Shown here one piece after another: positions 6,774-14,641 of a stretch of DNA of 55,602 nt. A model generated the notes under the pieces. The model had not been told where the DNA came from. It was given only the letters and a program-made list of their open reading frames with translations, and made no database searches. The position numbers and the translations under genes are program-made. This stretch comes from UBA2283 sp041658955 (lineage in GTDB: Bacteria > Patescibacteriota > Microgenomatia > UBA12405). The stretch covers positions 1 through 55,602 of the forward strand of contig JBAZZE010000006.1 of the NCBI GenBank assembly GCA_041658955.1, given 5' to 3'. Every line of letters starts with the position of its first letter. Position 1 is the first letter of the stretch.

Positions 6774-7931
6774 ATGAACAAAACAACTGAAAAGGCGTTT
6801 GTGGTTGCCAAAATATTGGAATCCGTATCGGCCGCATGGTTTTTTGGGACATACATTTTGTTCCTCCAGAGTTTGGGCATTGACCTTCTTTCGGCAAGCC
6901 TACTCAACAGCATCTTCATGGGACTATCATCGGTACTTGACCCTTTCACCGGAAACATAGGGGACCGGGTCGGTCAAAAAAGAATCTACCTATTTGGTTT
7001 ACTAATGTGGTCTTTAAGCCATATTGTTTACTGGATGTCGAGTGGATTCTGGGGATGTGCGATGGCAGAGATAGTCGGGGCAGTAGGGTTGGCATCAAGA
7101 TCGGAGGCATTGGAAAGTTGGCTTCGCAACCACAGTACTGAAGAAAAAACCCACATGGCTATGGCTCAAGGGGCGTACTGGGGTAGGTTGATGACAATTC
7201 CAACAGCAATAATGGGCGGAATAATTGGGGCCAAATGGGGATTGGAGTGGCCATGGTTAATATCGGGAGTCACCGGAATAATCACAATGGTGATGATCGG
7301 TATATGGCTGAAGGATATTCCAGAAAGACCAATTGGTCACGAACCAACCAGTGCTGATCTACACATATGGAGGATTGCGAAGGATGCTTGGAAAGACCCA
7401 ATTCTACGAAGGACATTTGTATTGACCGCTCTACTTTTTGCCTGTTTTCAACCATTTAACATGTTTTGGCCGGTAGTCTTTAAAGAAGCGACTGGACAAG
7501 CTCAATGGTTGGGATCGATGTGGATTGGAATTGCGGTGGCATCAGCCTTAGGAAGTAAACTAGCCGAAAAATGGGTGATAAATTCTAAAGGATTGGCGGT
7601 AATTGTCCTAAGTGTGGGGGTACCAATGTTACTAACACCGTGGAAAGGTAGCTGGATACTAATGTTATTGATTCCGTTTGTGCTGCACGAAATTGGAAGG
7701 AGTATGTGGCTACCGATACTGTGGAGTTATACCAACAGAAGAATAAGTAGCCAGACGCGAACCTCAGTAAACTCTTTACGATCAAGTGCGGGAACAACTG
7801 GAGCTGTAATAGGACTACTAGTGTCTGGAGTATTAACCAAGTTGATAACGCCAACCCAAGTATGGGGAGTGTCGGCAGTAGTGCTGATATTAATCGCCGT
7901 TTGGGTATATGGATGGAATCACGATGTGTAG
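6774..7931 (+). CDS. MFS transporter, probable efflux pump
   Basis: 385 residues with about 12 membrane helices. The MFS A-motif after helix 2 is GNIGDRVGQKRIYLFG. It is a paralogue-level relative of the MFS gene at 3831 but clearly distinct. The ATG at 6774 is chosen over 6771 because it lies 6 nt after AAAGGAG, one of the very few Shine-Dalgarno sites in the window. The long structured leader with a terminator suggests induced expression, as for drug exporters. The substrate is unknown. A strong hairpin and a terminator follow. Confidence 0.87.
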   Translation: MNKTTEKAFVVAKILESVSAAWFFGTYILFLQSLGIDLLSASLLNSIFMGLSSVLDPFTGNIGDRVGQKRIYLFGLLMWSLSHIVYWMSSGFWGCAMAEIVGAVGLASRSEALESWLRNHSTEEKTHMAMAQGAYWGRLMTIPTAIMGGIIGAKWGLEWPWLISGVTGIITMVMIGIWLKDIPERPIGHEPTSADLHIWRIAKDAWKDPILRRTFVLTALLFACFQPFNMFWPVVFKEATGQAQWLGSMWIGIAVASALGSKLAEKWVINSKGLAVIVLSVGVPMLLTPWKGSWILMLLIPFVLHEIGRSMWLPILWSYTNRRISSQTRTSVNSLRSSAGTTGAVIGLLVSGVLTKLITPTQVWGVSAVVLILIAVWVYGWNHDV

Positions 7932-7935
7932 TCAA

Positions 7936-7963
7936 CGAGACTGGTATCCCAGTACCAGTCTCG
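7936..7963 (+). other. Perfect 11-bp hairpin after the MFS stop codon
   Basis: CGAGACTGGTA, 6-nt loop, TACCAGTCTCG. There is no T-run, so it is not a terminator by itself. It may protect the 3' end or bind a protein. Confidence 0.7.
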
Positions 7964-7983
7964 AGTAAGTCTTAATTAATTTA

Positions 7984-8010
7984 AAACCCGCCAATGTGGC
8001 GGGTTTTTTT
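7984..8010 (+). terminator. Intrinsic terminator, MFS gene
   Basis: AAACCCGCCA-atg-TGGCGGGTTT followed by Ts. The A-run on the other side could let it also serve the minus-strand peptide gene ending at 8038. Confidence 0.9.
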
Positions 8011-8037
8011 GTTTACGTGTACCTGCTTTGAGAATAT

Positions 8038-8136
8038 TTACTCATCACCGCAATTGCAGTGACAATCACCACCACAACAACCACCTTCGGTGGATTCGGT
8101 AGTAACTACTTTTTCGTCAGTCTTTTTGTTGGCCAT
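8038..8136 (-). CDS. 32-residue Cys-rich peptide, possible metal-binding peptide
   Basis: MANKKTDEK at the start, then a Thr/Glu/Ser stretch and the tail GGCCGGDCHCNCGDE with five cysteines and one histidine. The pattern CC-x3-C-x-C-x-C is metallothionein-like and fits Cu(I) or another soft metal. The ATG at 8136 is preferred over an in-frame upstream start because it lies just after a consensus promoter (TTGACA, 16 bp, TACAAT) that overlaps the perfect operator site 4. No family is recognised. The operator ties it to the copper regulon, where a small thiol buffer would make sense. Confidence 0.7.
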   Translation of the reverse strand: MANKKTDEKVVTTESTEGGCCGGDCHCNCGDE

Positions 8137-8154
8137 AGATTTTGAATTAATAGG

Positions 8155-8189
8155 TACTACAATTGTAGTAGATATAGAGTTAATGTCAA
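8155..8189 (-). promoter_or_regulatory. Promoter with operator site 4, perfect 16-bp palindrome
   Basis: On the minus strand: TTGACA (8184-8189), 16-bp spacer, TACAAT (8162-8167). The palindrome TACTACAATTGTAGTA (8155-8170) covers the -10. This is the best-preserved site of the family and defines its symmetry. Confidence 0.8.
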
Positions 8190-8208
8190 GTAATGAATAT
8201 CTTTGGAT

Positions 8209-8214
8209 TAAAAT
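8209..8214 (+). promoter_or_regulatory. -10 element of the AlkD-like gene
   Basis: TAAAAT, 5 nt before the ATG at 8220. Confidence 0.45.
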
Positions 8215-8219
8215 GAGGT

Positions 8220-8930
8220 ATGAAAACAGAAGTAGCAAAGTACATACATGAAGAAATGGTGAGGTTGGGCGATGAGAAAACTAGAAAAAGTAGCCAGAGA
8301 TTTTTTAAGGAAACAGTCAAGGTACATGGAGTCTCATCAAAAGTCGGAAAAGAAATTGAGAAAGTGGTTAAAGTTATGATAAAACCATTAACCAAAAAAG
8401 AAGTGTTTACTAACTGTGAAGGGTTATTTAAATCGGGATATTGCGAGGAGGCGTGGATGGCAGCGGCAATGGCTTATGAGAAACGTAAGGAATTTGAAGA
8501 AAATGATATGGATATTTTTGAAAAGTGGGTAAATGAATATGTGGATGACTGGGCAAAATGTGATACATTGTGCAACCATACGATAGGAACTCTCGTCGGT
8601 AAATATCCAGAACTAATTAGTCGACTAAAGAAATGGACTCACTCCCCCAACCGATGGGTAAAAAGAGCGGCAGCGGTAACTTTAATAATTCCAGCTAAAG
8701 AGGGAAGCTATCTTCCGGATATTTTTGAAATAGCGGACACAATGCTACTGGATCAGGATGATATGGTGCAAAAGGGTTACGGGTGGATGCTAAAAGCAGC
8801 CAGCCAGAGCCATCAGAAGGAAGTATTTGACTATGTGATGAAGAACAAAGCGGTTATGCCTAGAACTGCACTGAGATATGCTATCGAGAAGATGCCCAAG
8901 GAACTTAAAGTTAGGGCGATGAAAAAATAG
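8220..8930 (+). CDS. DNA alkylation repair protein, AlkD-like HEAT-repeat protein
   Basis: 236 residues of alpha-helical HEAT-like repeats. YVDDWAKCDTLCNHTIG resembles the D-x-x-D/W-x-x-x-D region of AlkD glycosylases, and SPNRWVKRAAAVTLI matches the conserved R-W-x-R-R-x-A-x-V element. AlkD enzymes remove positively charged alkylated purines from DNA. It is divergent from the Cys-rich peptide gene and only 50 bp from operator site 4, but has its own -10. Family membership is good; activity is inferred. Confidence 0.8.
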   Translation: MKTEVAKYIHEEMVRLGDEKTRKSSQRFFKETVKVHGVSSKVGKEIEKVVKVMIKPLTKKEVFTNCEGLFKSGYCEEAWMAAAMAYEKRKEFEENDMDIFEKWVNEYVDDWAKCDTLCNHTIGTLVGKYPELISRLKKWTHSPNRWVKRAAAVTLIIPAKEGSYLPDIFEIADTMLLDQDDMVQKGYGWMLKAASQSHQKEVFDYVMKNKAVMPRTALRYAIEKMPKELKVRAMKK

Positions 8931-8942
8931 AAGGATAAAAAT

Positions 8943-8975
8943 CACTGGCTGGTGTATTTGCTACACCAGCCAGTG
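8943..8975 (-). terminator. Terminator of the copper ATPase gene
   Basis: A perfect 14-bp stem (CACTGGCTGGTGTA, 5-nt loop, reverse complement). On the minus strand it is followed by ATTTTTATCC, a T-rich tail, so it most likely ends transcription coming from 9010. Confidence 0.75.
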
Positions 8976-9009
8976 TTGTGGGGATTATTATCTTTAATAA
9001 ATTACTTTA

Positions 9010-12000
9010 TTAAGGGTTGATCTCTGTGGTCGCGGGAGTGATAAGTGACTTTTGATAATTATCTTTGAATTCACGAGGAACAAAATGCATCATGTCAAAA
9101 CTGGTAAGAGTTCTTTTGGGAAGTCCGGCGACTATTACATTGTTACCAAAGAAGTCCTTAAGAGTATCCAACTTCTTACTGATGAGTTTTTCGGACTTCA
9201 TCATCGCGGCTTCGTCATAGCCGATGGTGACAGGAAGAAGTTTCATGCCACCCATATTGTAACTAAGCTTGAGTGGATTAATAACATTGCGTAGTAAGGC
9301 TGGGACATTACTTCGATCATATAGATAGAATATCTTTAGATCTCCCATCCCTGTTTCAGTAACCAAGATATCTTCTTTGGCAGTTAGTCGACCAAAGGTT
9401 GAGCGATTGAAAATATGGTACTCGTCAAGAGGAGTTCCAGTCTGCTCGAGAATCCCAACTATTTTTACACGAGGTAGCCCGAAGAAATCTTTTAATTCTG
9501 AACCAACACCTTCAATGAGGCCTTCTTCCTTCATCATAGACGCCTCAACAGATCCAATGATGACAGTGTCTTCAACGGTAGTATTAAGAGACCCTTCCGT
9601 AAGTTTTAGGCTCTTAGGTAGGCTATCAACGCCCAAGAAGAGTTTTGGTAGCTTACCGGCAATGCCGATTTTTGAAGGGTTGCTAACAATAGTCTCGTTG
9701 ATCTCAGTCTGAATTGAAGGAGTATTAACAACATAGGCTGCAAGAGCTGTTGATTTTTCCATACCGCCCATTTGTGACGAGAAACGGGCAAACTCAAAAA
9801 AGATGGTAATAAATACAGCCACCATGACATAAGGGGCTAATTTAGAAATCCAATTGAACTTACCTGGCTTAAAGAATTTCAGAGTAAGAGAGTTAGTAAC
9901 AACTGAGACTGAAGAGAGAGCCATAGCGAGACCGGCTAACTCAGGTTTAAGAACAATACCGGCGAATGCAAGGGCACGAGCGGCGATGGGAATACCCAAT
10001 ACATTGTAGAAGAGAGCAAAAAACATATTTTGCCTTATCTTCCCAACTGTTTCTCGTGACAAACTAATAGCCGTCAAGACACCATTTAAGTCGTTACTAA
10101 TAATAACGATACCTCCTGATTCCATGGCAACGTCAGCACCAGAGCCCATGGCGATACCAAGATCAGCTTGAGTTAGGGCGGGAGCGTCGTTGATACCATC
10201 TCCAACCATGGCAACCTTTAGGCCGCTATTTTGAAGCTTTTTTACTTCCTCGGCCTTATTTTGAGGAAGAACCTCGGCCAAGACATTAGTGATACCCACC
10301 TGACGAGCGATAGCCTCAGCTGTACGACGATTATCGCCAGTGATCATGTAGACTGTTATTCCCATTTTTTGTAATTTGGAGACTACGTGAGCCGATGTTT
10401 CTTTTAATTGATCAGCAACAGCGATAACACCGAGGATTTTTTGACTATCAGCAATTATCATGGCGGTTTTGCCGTCGTTCTCAAATCGCTCCATATCAAA
10501 TGAAGCAGTAAGGGGAATTCCGTTTTGTTCCATCAGTTTACGGTTGCCAACGTAATAGACATTACCATTAACTTTGGCTTTGACACCGTGACCTGGAATG
10601 GCTTGAAAATCATCAAGAGGATAGTTAACTGCGCCAGAACTTTGACCATACTTAACAACGGCTTCTGCCAAAGGATGCTCCGATTTTTGCTCAATTGAAT
10701 ACAAAATAGAGAGAACAGTGGCATCACCGGGAAGGTAGTTAATAAAGTCAGTGACTTCTGGTTTACCTTTGGTAAGCGTTCCAGTTTTATCAAAGACGAT
10801 AGCTTTAATTTTTTCGGCCATTTCTAATGGTTCCCCTCCTTTAATAAGAACACCATATTCAGCTCCCTTACCAGTTCCAACCATGATTGAAGTTGGGGTG
10901 GCTAATCCAAGAGCACAAGGACAAGCAATAACAATGACAGCAACAAAAGAGAGAAGAGAAAATGTGAGAGTGGCACCTAGGAAGAAGTACCAAACAATAA
11001 ATGTCAAAATGGCAATAGCGATGACGATGGGGACAAAGATTGAAGAAATTTTATCGGCGACTCCCTGAATTGGAGCCTTTGACCCTTGGGCATCTTCAAT
11101 TAATTTAACGATTTGACTCAAGGCAGTGTCAGCACCAATCTTGGTAGTTTGGAATTCGAACGAACCAGTTTTGTTGATCGAAGCGGTAAATACTTTGGAA
11201 CCCACCTGTTTTTCGACTGGGAGAGATTCTCCGGTAAGAATTGATTCGTCAACTGCGGAATAACCAGAGGTGATTTCGCCATCAACCGGAATACGGTCAC
11301 CAGGACGAACAATTACAATATCCCCAACAATAACCTGTTCAACAGGAATATCTATTTGTTGACCGTTTCGGCTTACTCGGGCGGTCTTTGGTGCCAGACC
11401 CATGAGTTTTTCAATCGCTTCTGAAGTTTTACCCTTGGCTTTGGCTTCCATGAATTTGCCTAAAGCGACAAAGGTAATCAAAAAGGCGGCGACTTCGAAG
11501 TACAAATTGGGTACTTTAAACCCATTTAGGCCAATGAGCGACCCTGTTTGTTGAAAATATTTAACATATTCATAAACACTGTAGGTAAACGCAGTACCAG
11601 TACCGATAGCGATTAGAGAATCCATGCTAAAAGTACGCATCTTTAGGGCAGACCAAAATCCAGCAAAGAAATTACTACCAACATAAAAAAGTACCGGAGC
11701 AGATAGAATTAATGAAGCAACGCCAGCATAAGGCATGATGGTGGATTCGAGAGGAACTTTGTTGGTGAAATCGTAAACCATAAAGAGAATCATGGGAATA
11801 CTCAAAACAAAACCCAGAAAAAATTTAGTGAACCAGTAGTTGATTTCGTGTTGACGTTTTTCTTTTTGATTTTCTTCTTTTTCACCGGGGAGGGAAGCTT
11901 TGTAGCCAGCAGCTTCGACACCTTTAATCAAATCCTCTATTTTGGCAGTTGAAGGGTTATAAACAATTCTGGCTTTTTCAGAAGCAAAGTTTACATTTAC

Positions 12001-12414
12001 ATCAGAGACACCACTTACTTTTTTGAGAGATCTTTCGATAAGACCAGCACAAGAAGAACAATGCATACCAGTTAGATTTAATAAGGTGACTTGAGATGTG
12101 GAAGATTTGTCTGAGAGCGGTGAGATTGTGGGAGCAGTCAAAGAAGGCATTTGGTGATCGGCTTTCATTTCATGATCAGAGTGACCCTCAGCAGTGGCGG
12201 CATATCCAGAGTCCTTAATATTGGTAATGAGATCAGTTACTTTAATTTTGGATGGATCAAAATCAACGGTAACCTGCTTGGTATCAAGCGAGGCAGCGAC
12301 GGAGGTAACACCTTTGAGATCCTTTAGACCGATGGTTATTATTTTGGGACATGAGGCACAATGCATGTCGGGAACTGATAAAATCACCTGCTTCGATTTT
12401 GTTTTTGATTTCAT
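9010..12414 (-). CDS. copA: Cu(I)-exporting P1B-type ATPase with two HMA domains and a novel C-terminal extension
   Basis: 1134 residues, against about 750-850 for usual CopA. In order: HMA domain 1 (DMHCASCP), HMA domain 2 (GMHCSSCAG, about residue 115), eight membrane helices with the transport motif CPC near residue 500, phosphorylation site DKTGTLTKG (D542), GDGINDAP, then YNVLG and MALSSVSVV in the last helices. The CPC, YN and MxxSS residues mark a Cu(I) exporter. After helix 8 comes an extra membrane helix (about 857-876) and about 258 residues not found in ordinary CopA, with an internal duplication (about 955-1010 and 1062-1112). The extra helix would place this part outside the membrane. 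Operator site 5 is upstream. Confidence 0.93.
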   Translation of the reverse strand: MKSKTKSKQVILSVPDMHCASCPKIITIGLKDLKGVTSVAASLDTKQVTVDFDPSKIKVTDLITNIKDSGYAATAEGHSDHEMKADHQMPSLTAPTISPLSDKSSTSQVTLLNLTGMHCSSCAGLIERSLKKVSGVSDVNVNFASEKARIVYNPSTAKIEDLIKGVEAAGYKASLPGEKEENQKEKRQHEINYWFTKFFLGFVLSIPMILFMVYDFTNKVPLESTIMPYAGVASLILSAPVLFYVGSNFFAGFWSALKMRTFSMDSLIAIGTGTAFTYSVYEYVKYFQQTGSLIGLNGFKVPNLYFEVAAFLITFVALGKFMEAKAKGKTSEAIEKLMGLAPKTARVSRNGQQIDIPVEQVIVGDIVIVRPGDRIPVDGEITSGYSAVDESILTGESLPVEKQVGSKVFTASINKTGSFEFQTTKIGADTALSQIVKLIEDAQGSKAPIQGVADKISSIFVPIVIAIAILTFIVWYFFLGATLTFSLLSFVAVIVIACPCALGLATPTSIMVGTGKGAEYGVLIKGGEPLEMAEKIKAIVFDKTGTLTKGKPEVTDFINYLPGDATVLSILYSIEQKSEHPLAEAVVKYGQSSGAVNYPLDDFQAIPGHGVKAKVNGNVYYVGNRKLMEQNGIPLTASFDMERFENDGKTAMIIADSQKILGVIAVADQLKETSAHVVSKLQKMGITVYMITGDNRRTAEAIARQVGITNVLAEVLPQNKAEEVKKLQNSGLKVAMVGDGINDAPALTQADLGIAMGSGADVAMESGGIVIISNDLNGVLTAISLSRETVGKIRQNMFFALFYNVLGIPIAARALAFAGIVLKPELAGLAMALSSVSVVTNSLTLKFFKPGKFNWISKLAPYVMVAVFITIFFEFARFSSQMGGMEKSTALAAYVVNTPSIQTEINETIVSNPSKIGIAGKLPKLFLGVDSLPKSLKLTEGSLNTTVEDTVIIGSVEASMMKEEGLIEGVGSELKDFFGLPRVKIVGILEQTGTPLDEYHIFNRSTFGRLTAKEDILVTETGMGDLKIFYLYDRSNVPALLRNVINPLKLSYNMGGMKLLPVTIGYDEAAMMKSEKLISKKLDTLKDFFGNNVIVAGLPKRTLTSFDMMHFVPREFKDNYQKSLITPATTEINP

Positions 12415-12420
12415 ATGTTG

Positions 12421-12440
12421 ATTATACTACGTGCGTAGTA
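12421..12440 (-). promoter_or_regulatory. Operator site 5 and -10 of the copper ATPase gene
   Basis: TACTACGTGCGTAGTA at 12425-12440 (N4 form). On the minus strand TATAAT (12421-12426) overlaps its edge and lies 6 nt before the start codon at 12414. A repressor would sit between -35 and -10. Confidence 0.7.
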
Positions 12441-12456
12441 GTTTTATATAAAAAAA

Positions 12457-12675
12457 TTAAATTGCTTTGGCGGTATAACCGCTTTCTTTAATGGTGCTAA
12501 TTAATTCTGAAGTGGAAACTGAGTCAGGATCGTATTCAACGACTACTAATTTAGTGTCGAGTGAGGCGTTAGCTGCGATGACACCTTGGCGGTCTTGAAG
12601 GTCTAGTTGGATAAGACGAGGACAAGAAGGACAATGCATATCATTTACTTTGAAGGTAATGGTTTGTGTGGTCAT
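12457..12675 (-). CDS. copZ: Copper chaperone, CopZ-like HMA protein
   Basis: 72 residues, a single heavy-metal-associated domain with the site DMHCPSCPRLI, the same size as CopZ/Atx1 chaperones that hand Cu(I) to CopA. The rest of the fold is typical (GVIAANASLDTKLVVVEYDP). It lies between the cupredoxin-like gene and the ATPase on the same strand. It resembles the first HMA domain of the adjacent ATPase (CPSCP against CASCP), which suggests shared origin or direct docking. No separate promoter is obvious, so it is probably read from operator site 6. Confidence 0.88.
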   Translation of the reverse strand: MTTQTITFKVNDMHCPSCPRLIQLDLQDRQGVIAANASLDTKLVVVEYDPDSVSTSELISTIKESGYTAKAI

Positions 12676-12701
12676 ATTAAATAATTTAAAATAGATAACT
12701 G

Positions 12702-13088
12702 TTAATTTACGACTTCGAAGGAACCGGTATACATCCCCATACTACAACTAAACCGGTAGGTACCAGCCTTGGCAGCAGTAAACTCCTGAGTAACAGTAGT
12801 ATTGGGCGAAAGAGCGATCATTCCAGAAAAGAAGGAGGGAGCAACAAGGGCACTAGCACAACCTGCATTCCCAACACTGGTAATTTGCCAAGAAACCGGA
12901 ATTCCAGCACGAATTTTAATTCGATTGGGAGAATAACCTGAGCCTGAGGCGGACATTTTAACTACTTGCTTACCATTGATAATTTCAGGTAGATCGGCGG
13001 CGGAGACGTTACCAGGAGTGCGACTAAAAAACCAAAAAACGAAAACTCCGATCATGATAAAGATTCCAATTAGATAAAAGTTTTTCAT
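12702..13088 (-). CDS. Membrane-anchored cupredoxin-like protein
   Basis: 128 residues: an N-terminal membrane helix (LIGIFIMIGVFVFWFF), then a cupredoxin-type beta domain (GYSPNRIKIRAGIPVSWQI...GTYRFSCSMGMYTGSFEV). Normal type 1 copper proteins use His-Cys-His-Met. Here the ligand loop is FSCSMGM and the upstream position is GCASAL, so there are cysteines and methionines but no histidine. This would suit Cu(I) storage or transfer better than electron transfer. It is a close paralogue of the C-terminal domain of the next upstream gene, separated by 13 nt, so the two are one operon. Confidence 0.82.
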   Translation of the reverse strand: MKNFYLIGIFIMIGVFVFWFFSRTPGNVSAADLPEIINGKQVVKMSASGSGYSPNRIKIRAGIPVSWQITSVGNAGCASALVAPSFFSGMIALSPNTTVTQEFTAAKAGTYRFSCSMGMYTGSFEVVN

Positions 13089-13101
13089 ATTTATTTAATT
13101 A

Positions 13102-14604
13102 TTAACGAGCACCTCCACAGGTTGTTCCACTACCACCCCCGCAGCCACAGCCTTTAGCACCTGAACCAATGGGGGCGATATTAGTAGAACCGGTTTTACC
13201 GTTAGAATCAACAACTTCAACAGTGCCGGAAACCATACCCATCCAACAGCTGAACTTATAAACACCTGGCTTGGGAGAAGTAAATTCTTTAACAGAGGTA
13301 GTACCATCAACTAAATCAATTTGACCCTCAAATAGTCCGCGGGACATGATGGCATTGGTACAACCACTAATATTATTGGCGGTGACTTCCCAACGAGTAG
13401 GGGTATTGGCTCTCATAATGAGACGGTTGGGGGTATAACCTGAAGCGGATGCATTTATTTTTATGACTTGTTTACCATTTACTAGTGGAGTCAACTCACT
13501 TGCGTTAAGCGTCGACTGGCTATTTGAAGTACTACCAACTAGATCGTTGATATTAGAAATTCCCAGCACAGATAATTGAGCATTAATATTGAAGGCAGCA
13601 AAGAATAAAACTAGTAAACCGGCGATCATAGAGAAATTTGAAGCAAGCCGAGGATTACTATAAAACTTAACACTACCAAGACCTATGGCTAATAAGCCCG
13701 GGACGGTACCCAGAGCGAAAAGACCCATTATCAGAGCTCCTGTTAGAGGAACACCAGAGGCTAAGGCTAGTGCCTGAGCAGTGATGGTAAAACCACAAGG
13801 TAGAAAAAAAGTAAGTGCTCCCATGAGAAAAGGTGCAAATTTTCCAGAAAAATTTGATTCATCGGATAACTTGCCAGTGATAGATTTGGGTAATCTGATT
13901 TGAAATTTTTGGAGAGCTTTGACACCAAGCATCTGGAGTCCAAGGAGGATCATCAGAAGGGAAACTCCAATAACTAAAGAAGCAGAAACTAGTGGAGATA
14001 GGCGAAAATAATTACCAATTAAGCCGAGTAACCCACCAAAAGCGGTATAGCCAATAACCCTGCCGACATTAAACATAAAATGTGGTTGGGCTTTTTTCAT
14101 GAAGGAATCATTGGTCTTATACATGGAAAGCCATTGCTTGCTAACAGAAAGTACTATTCCACCAACTAAGGCAGCACAGCTACTGACTCCAGCCAATAAA
14201 CCAAAGAAAAGAAAAACTATGAGTGATGACTGGGCATTGACGGAAATTAATGTGGAAAAACCTGTTTGAGAAAGATAAATGTATCCGAGTATAAAAAGCA
14301 GGGCATAAAAAATGGAAGAGAGCATGGTTGATGGTTGGTTTGCCGGGGTGGGACAACTGTCGGCATCTATTACGTTTTTATGTTTAAAGGGATGTAAAGA
14401 AAATGAATAGCCATCGGCGTCAAACATTTCATTGAGATATTGTTGGGTAATTTTAATTTCTGAGTTGGATTCGAGAGTGAGAGTATCTTTGGTCAAAGAA
14501 ACATCGGCAAAGGTAACCCCTTTGGTCTTTCTAAGCCGTTTTTCAATAAGTAGTTCACAAGATGGGCAGTGGAGTCCTTTGATGTAATAGACAGTTCGAT
14601 TCAT
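13102..14604 (-). CDS. Fusion protein: HMA domain, SafE/DsbD-type membrane domain, cupredoxin-like domain, Cys-rich tail
   Basis: 500 residues with four parts. Residues about 1-70: HMA-like domain with the metal site GLHCPSCELL. About 90-345: a polytopic membrane domain of the SafE/DsbD transmembrane superfamily (SSCAALVGGIVLS, FLPCGFTITAQALALASG). About 365-465: a cupredoxin-like domain with FSCWMGM, lacking histidine ligands. The end is a GCGCGGGSGTTCGG tail. HMA plus SafE-type proteins are known in copper/thiol handling. The likely role is moving copper or reducing equivalents across the membrane to the outer cupredoxin. Operator site 6 with a consensus promoter lies directly before the ATG. 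Confidence 0.85.
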   Translation of the reverse strand: MNRTVYYIKGLHCPSCELLIEKRLRKTKGVTFADVSLTKDTLTLESNSEIKITQQYLNEMFDADGYSFSLHPFKHKNVIDADSCPTPANQPSTMLSSIFYALLFILGYIYLSQTGFSTLISVNAQSSLIVFLFFGLLAGVSSCAALVGGIVLSVSKQWLSMYKTNDSFMKKAQPHFMFNVGRVIGYTAFGGLLGLIGNYFRLSPLVSASLVIGVSLLMILLGLQMLGVKALQKFQIRLPKSITGKLSDESNFSGKFAPFLMGALTFFLPCGFTITAQALALASGVPLTGALIMGLFALGTVPGLLAIGLGSVKFYSNPRLASNFSMIAGLLVLFFAAFNINAQLSVLGISNINDLVGSTSNSQSTLNASELTPLVNGKQVIKINASASGYTPNRLIMRANTPTRWEVTANNISGCTNAIMSRGLFEGQIDLVDGTTSVKEFTSPKPGVYKFSCWMGMVSGTVEVVDSNGKTGSTNIAPIGSGAKGCGCGGGSGTTCGGAR

Positions 14605-14605
14605 A

Positions 14606-14641
14606 TACTACAGAGTGTAGTACATGTAAAACATTTGTCAA
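14606..14641 (-). promoter_or_regulatory. Promoter with operator site 6
   Basis: Minus strand: TTGACA (14636-14641), 16-bp spacer, TACACT (14614-14619), then 9 nt to the ATG at 14604. The operator TACTACAGAGTGTAGTA (14606-14622) has a 5-nt centre and covers the -10. Confidence 0.75.
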
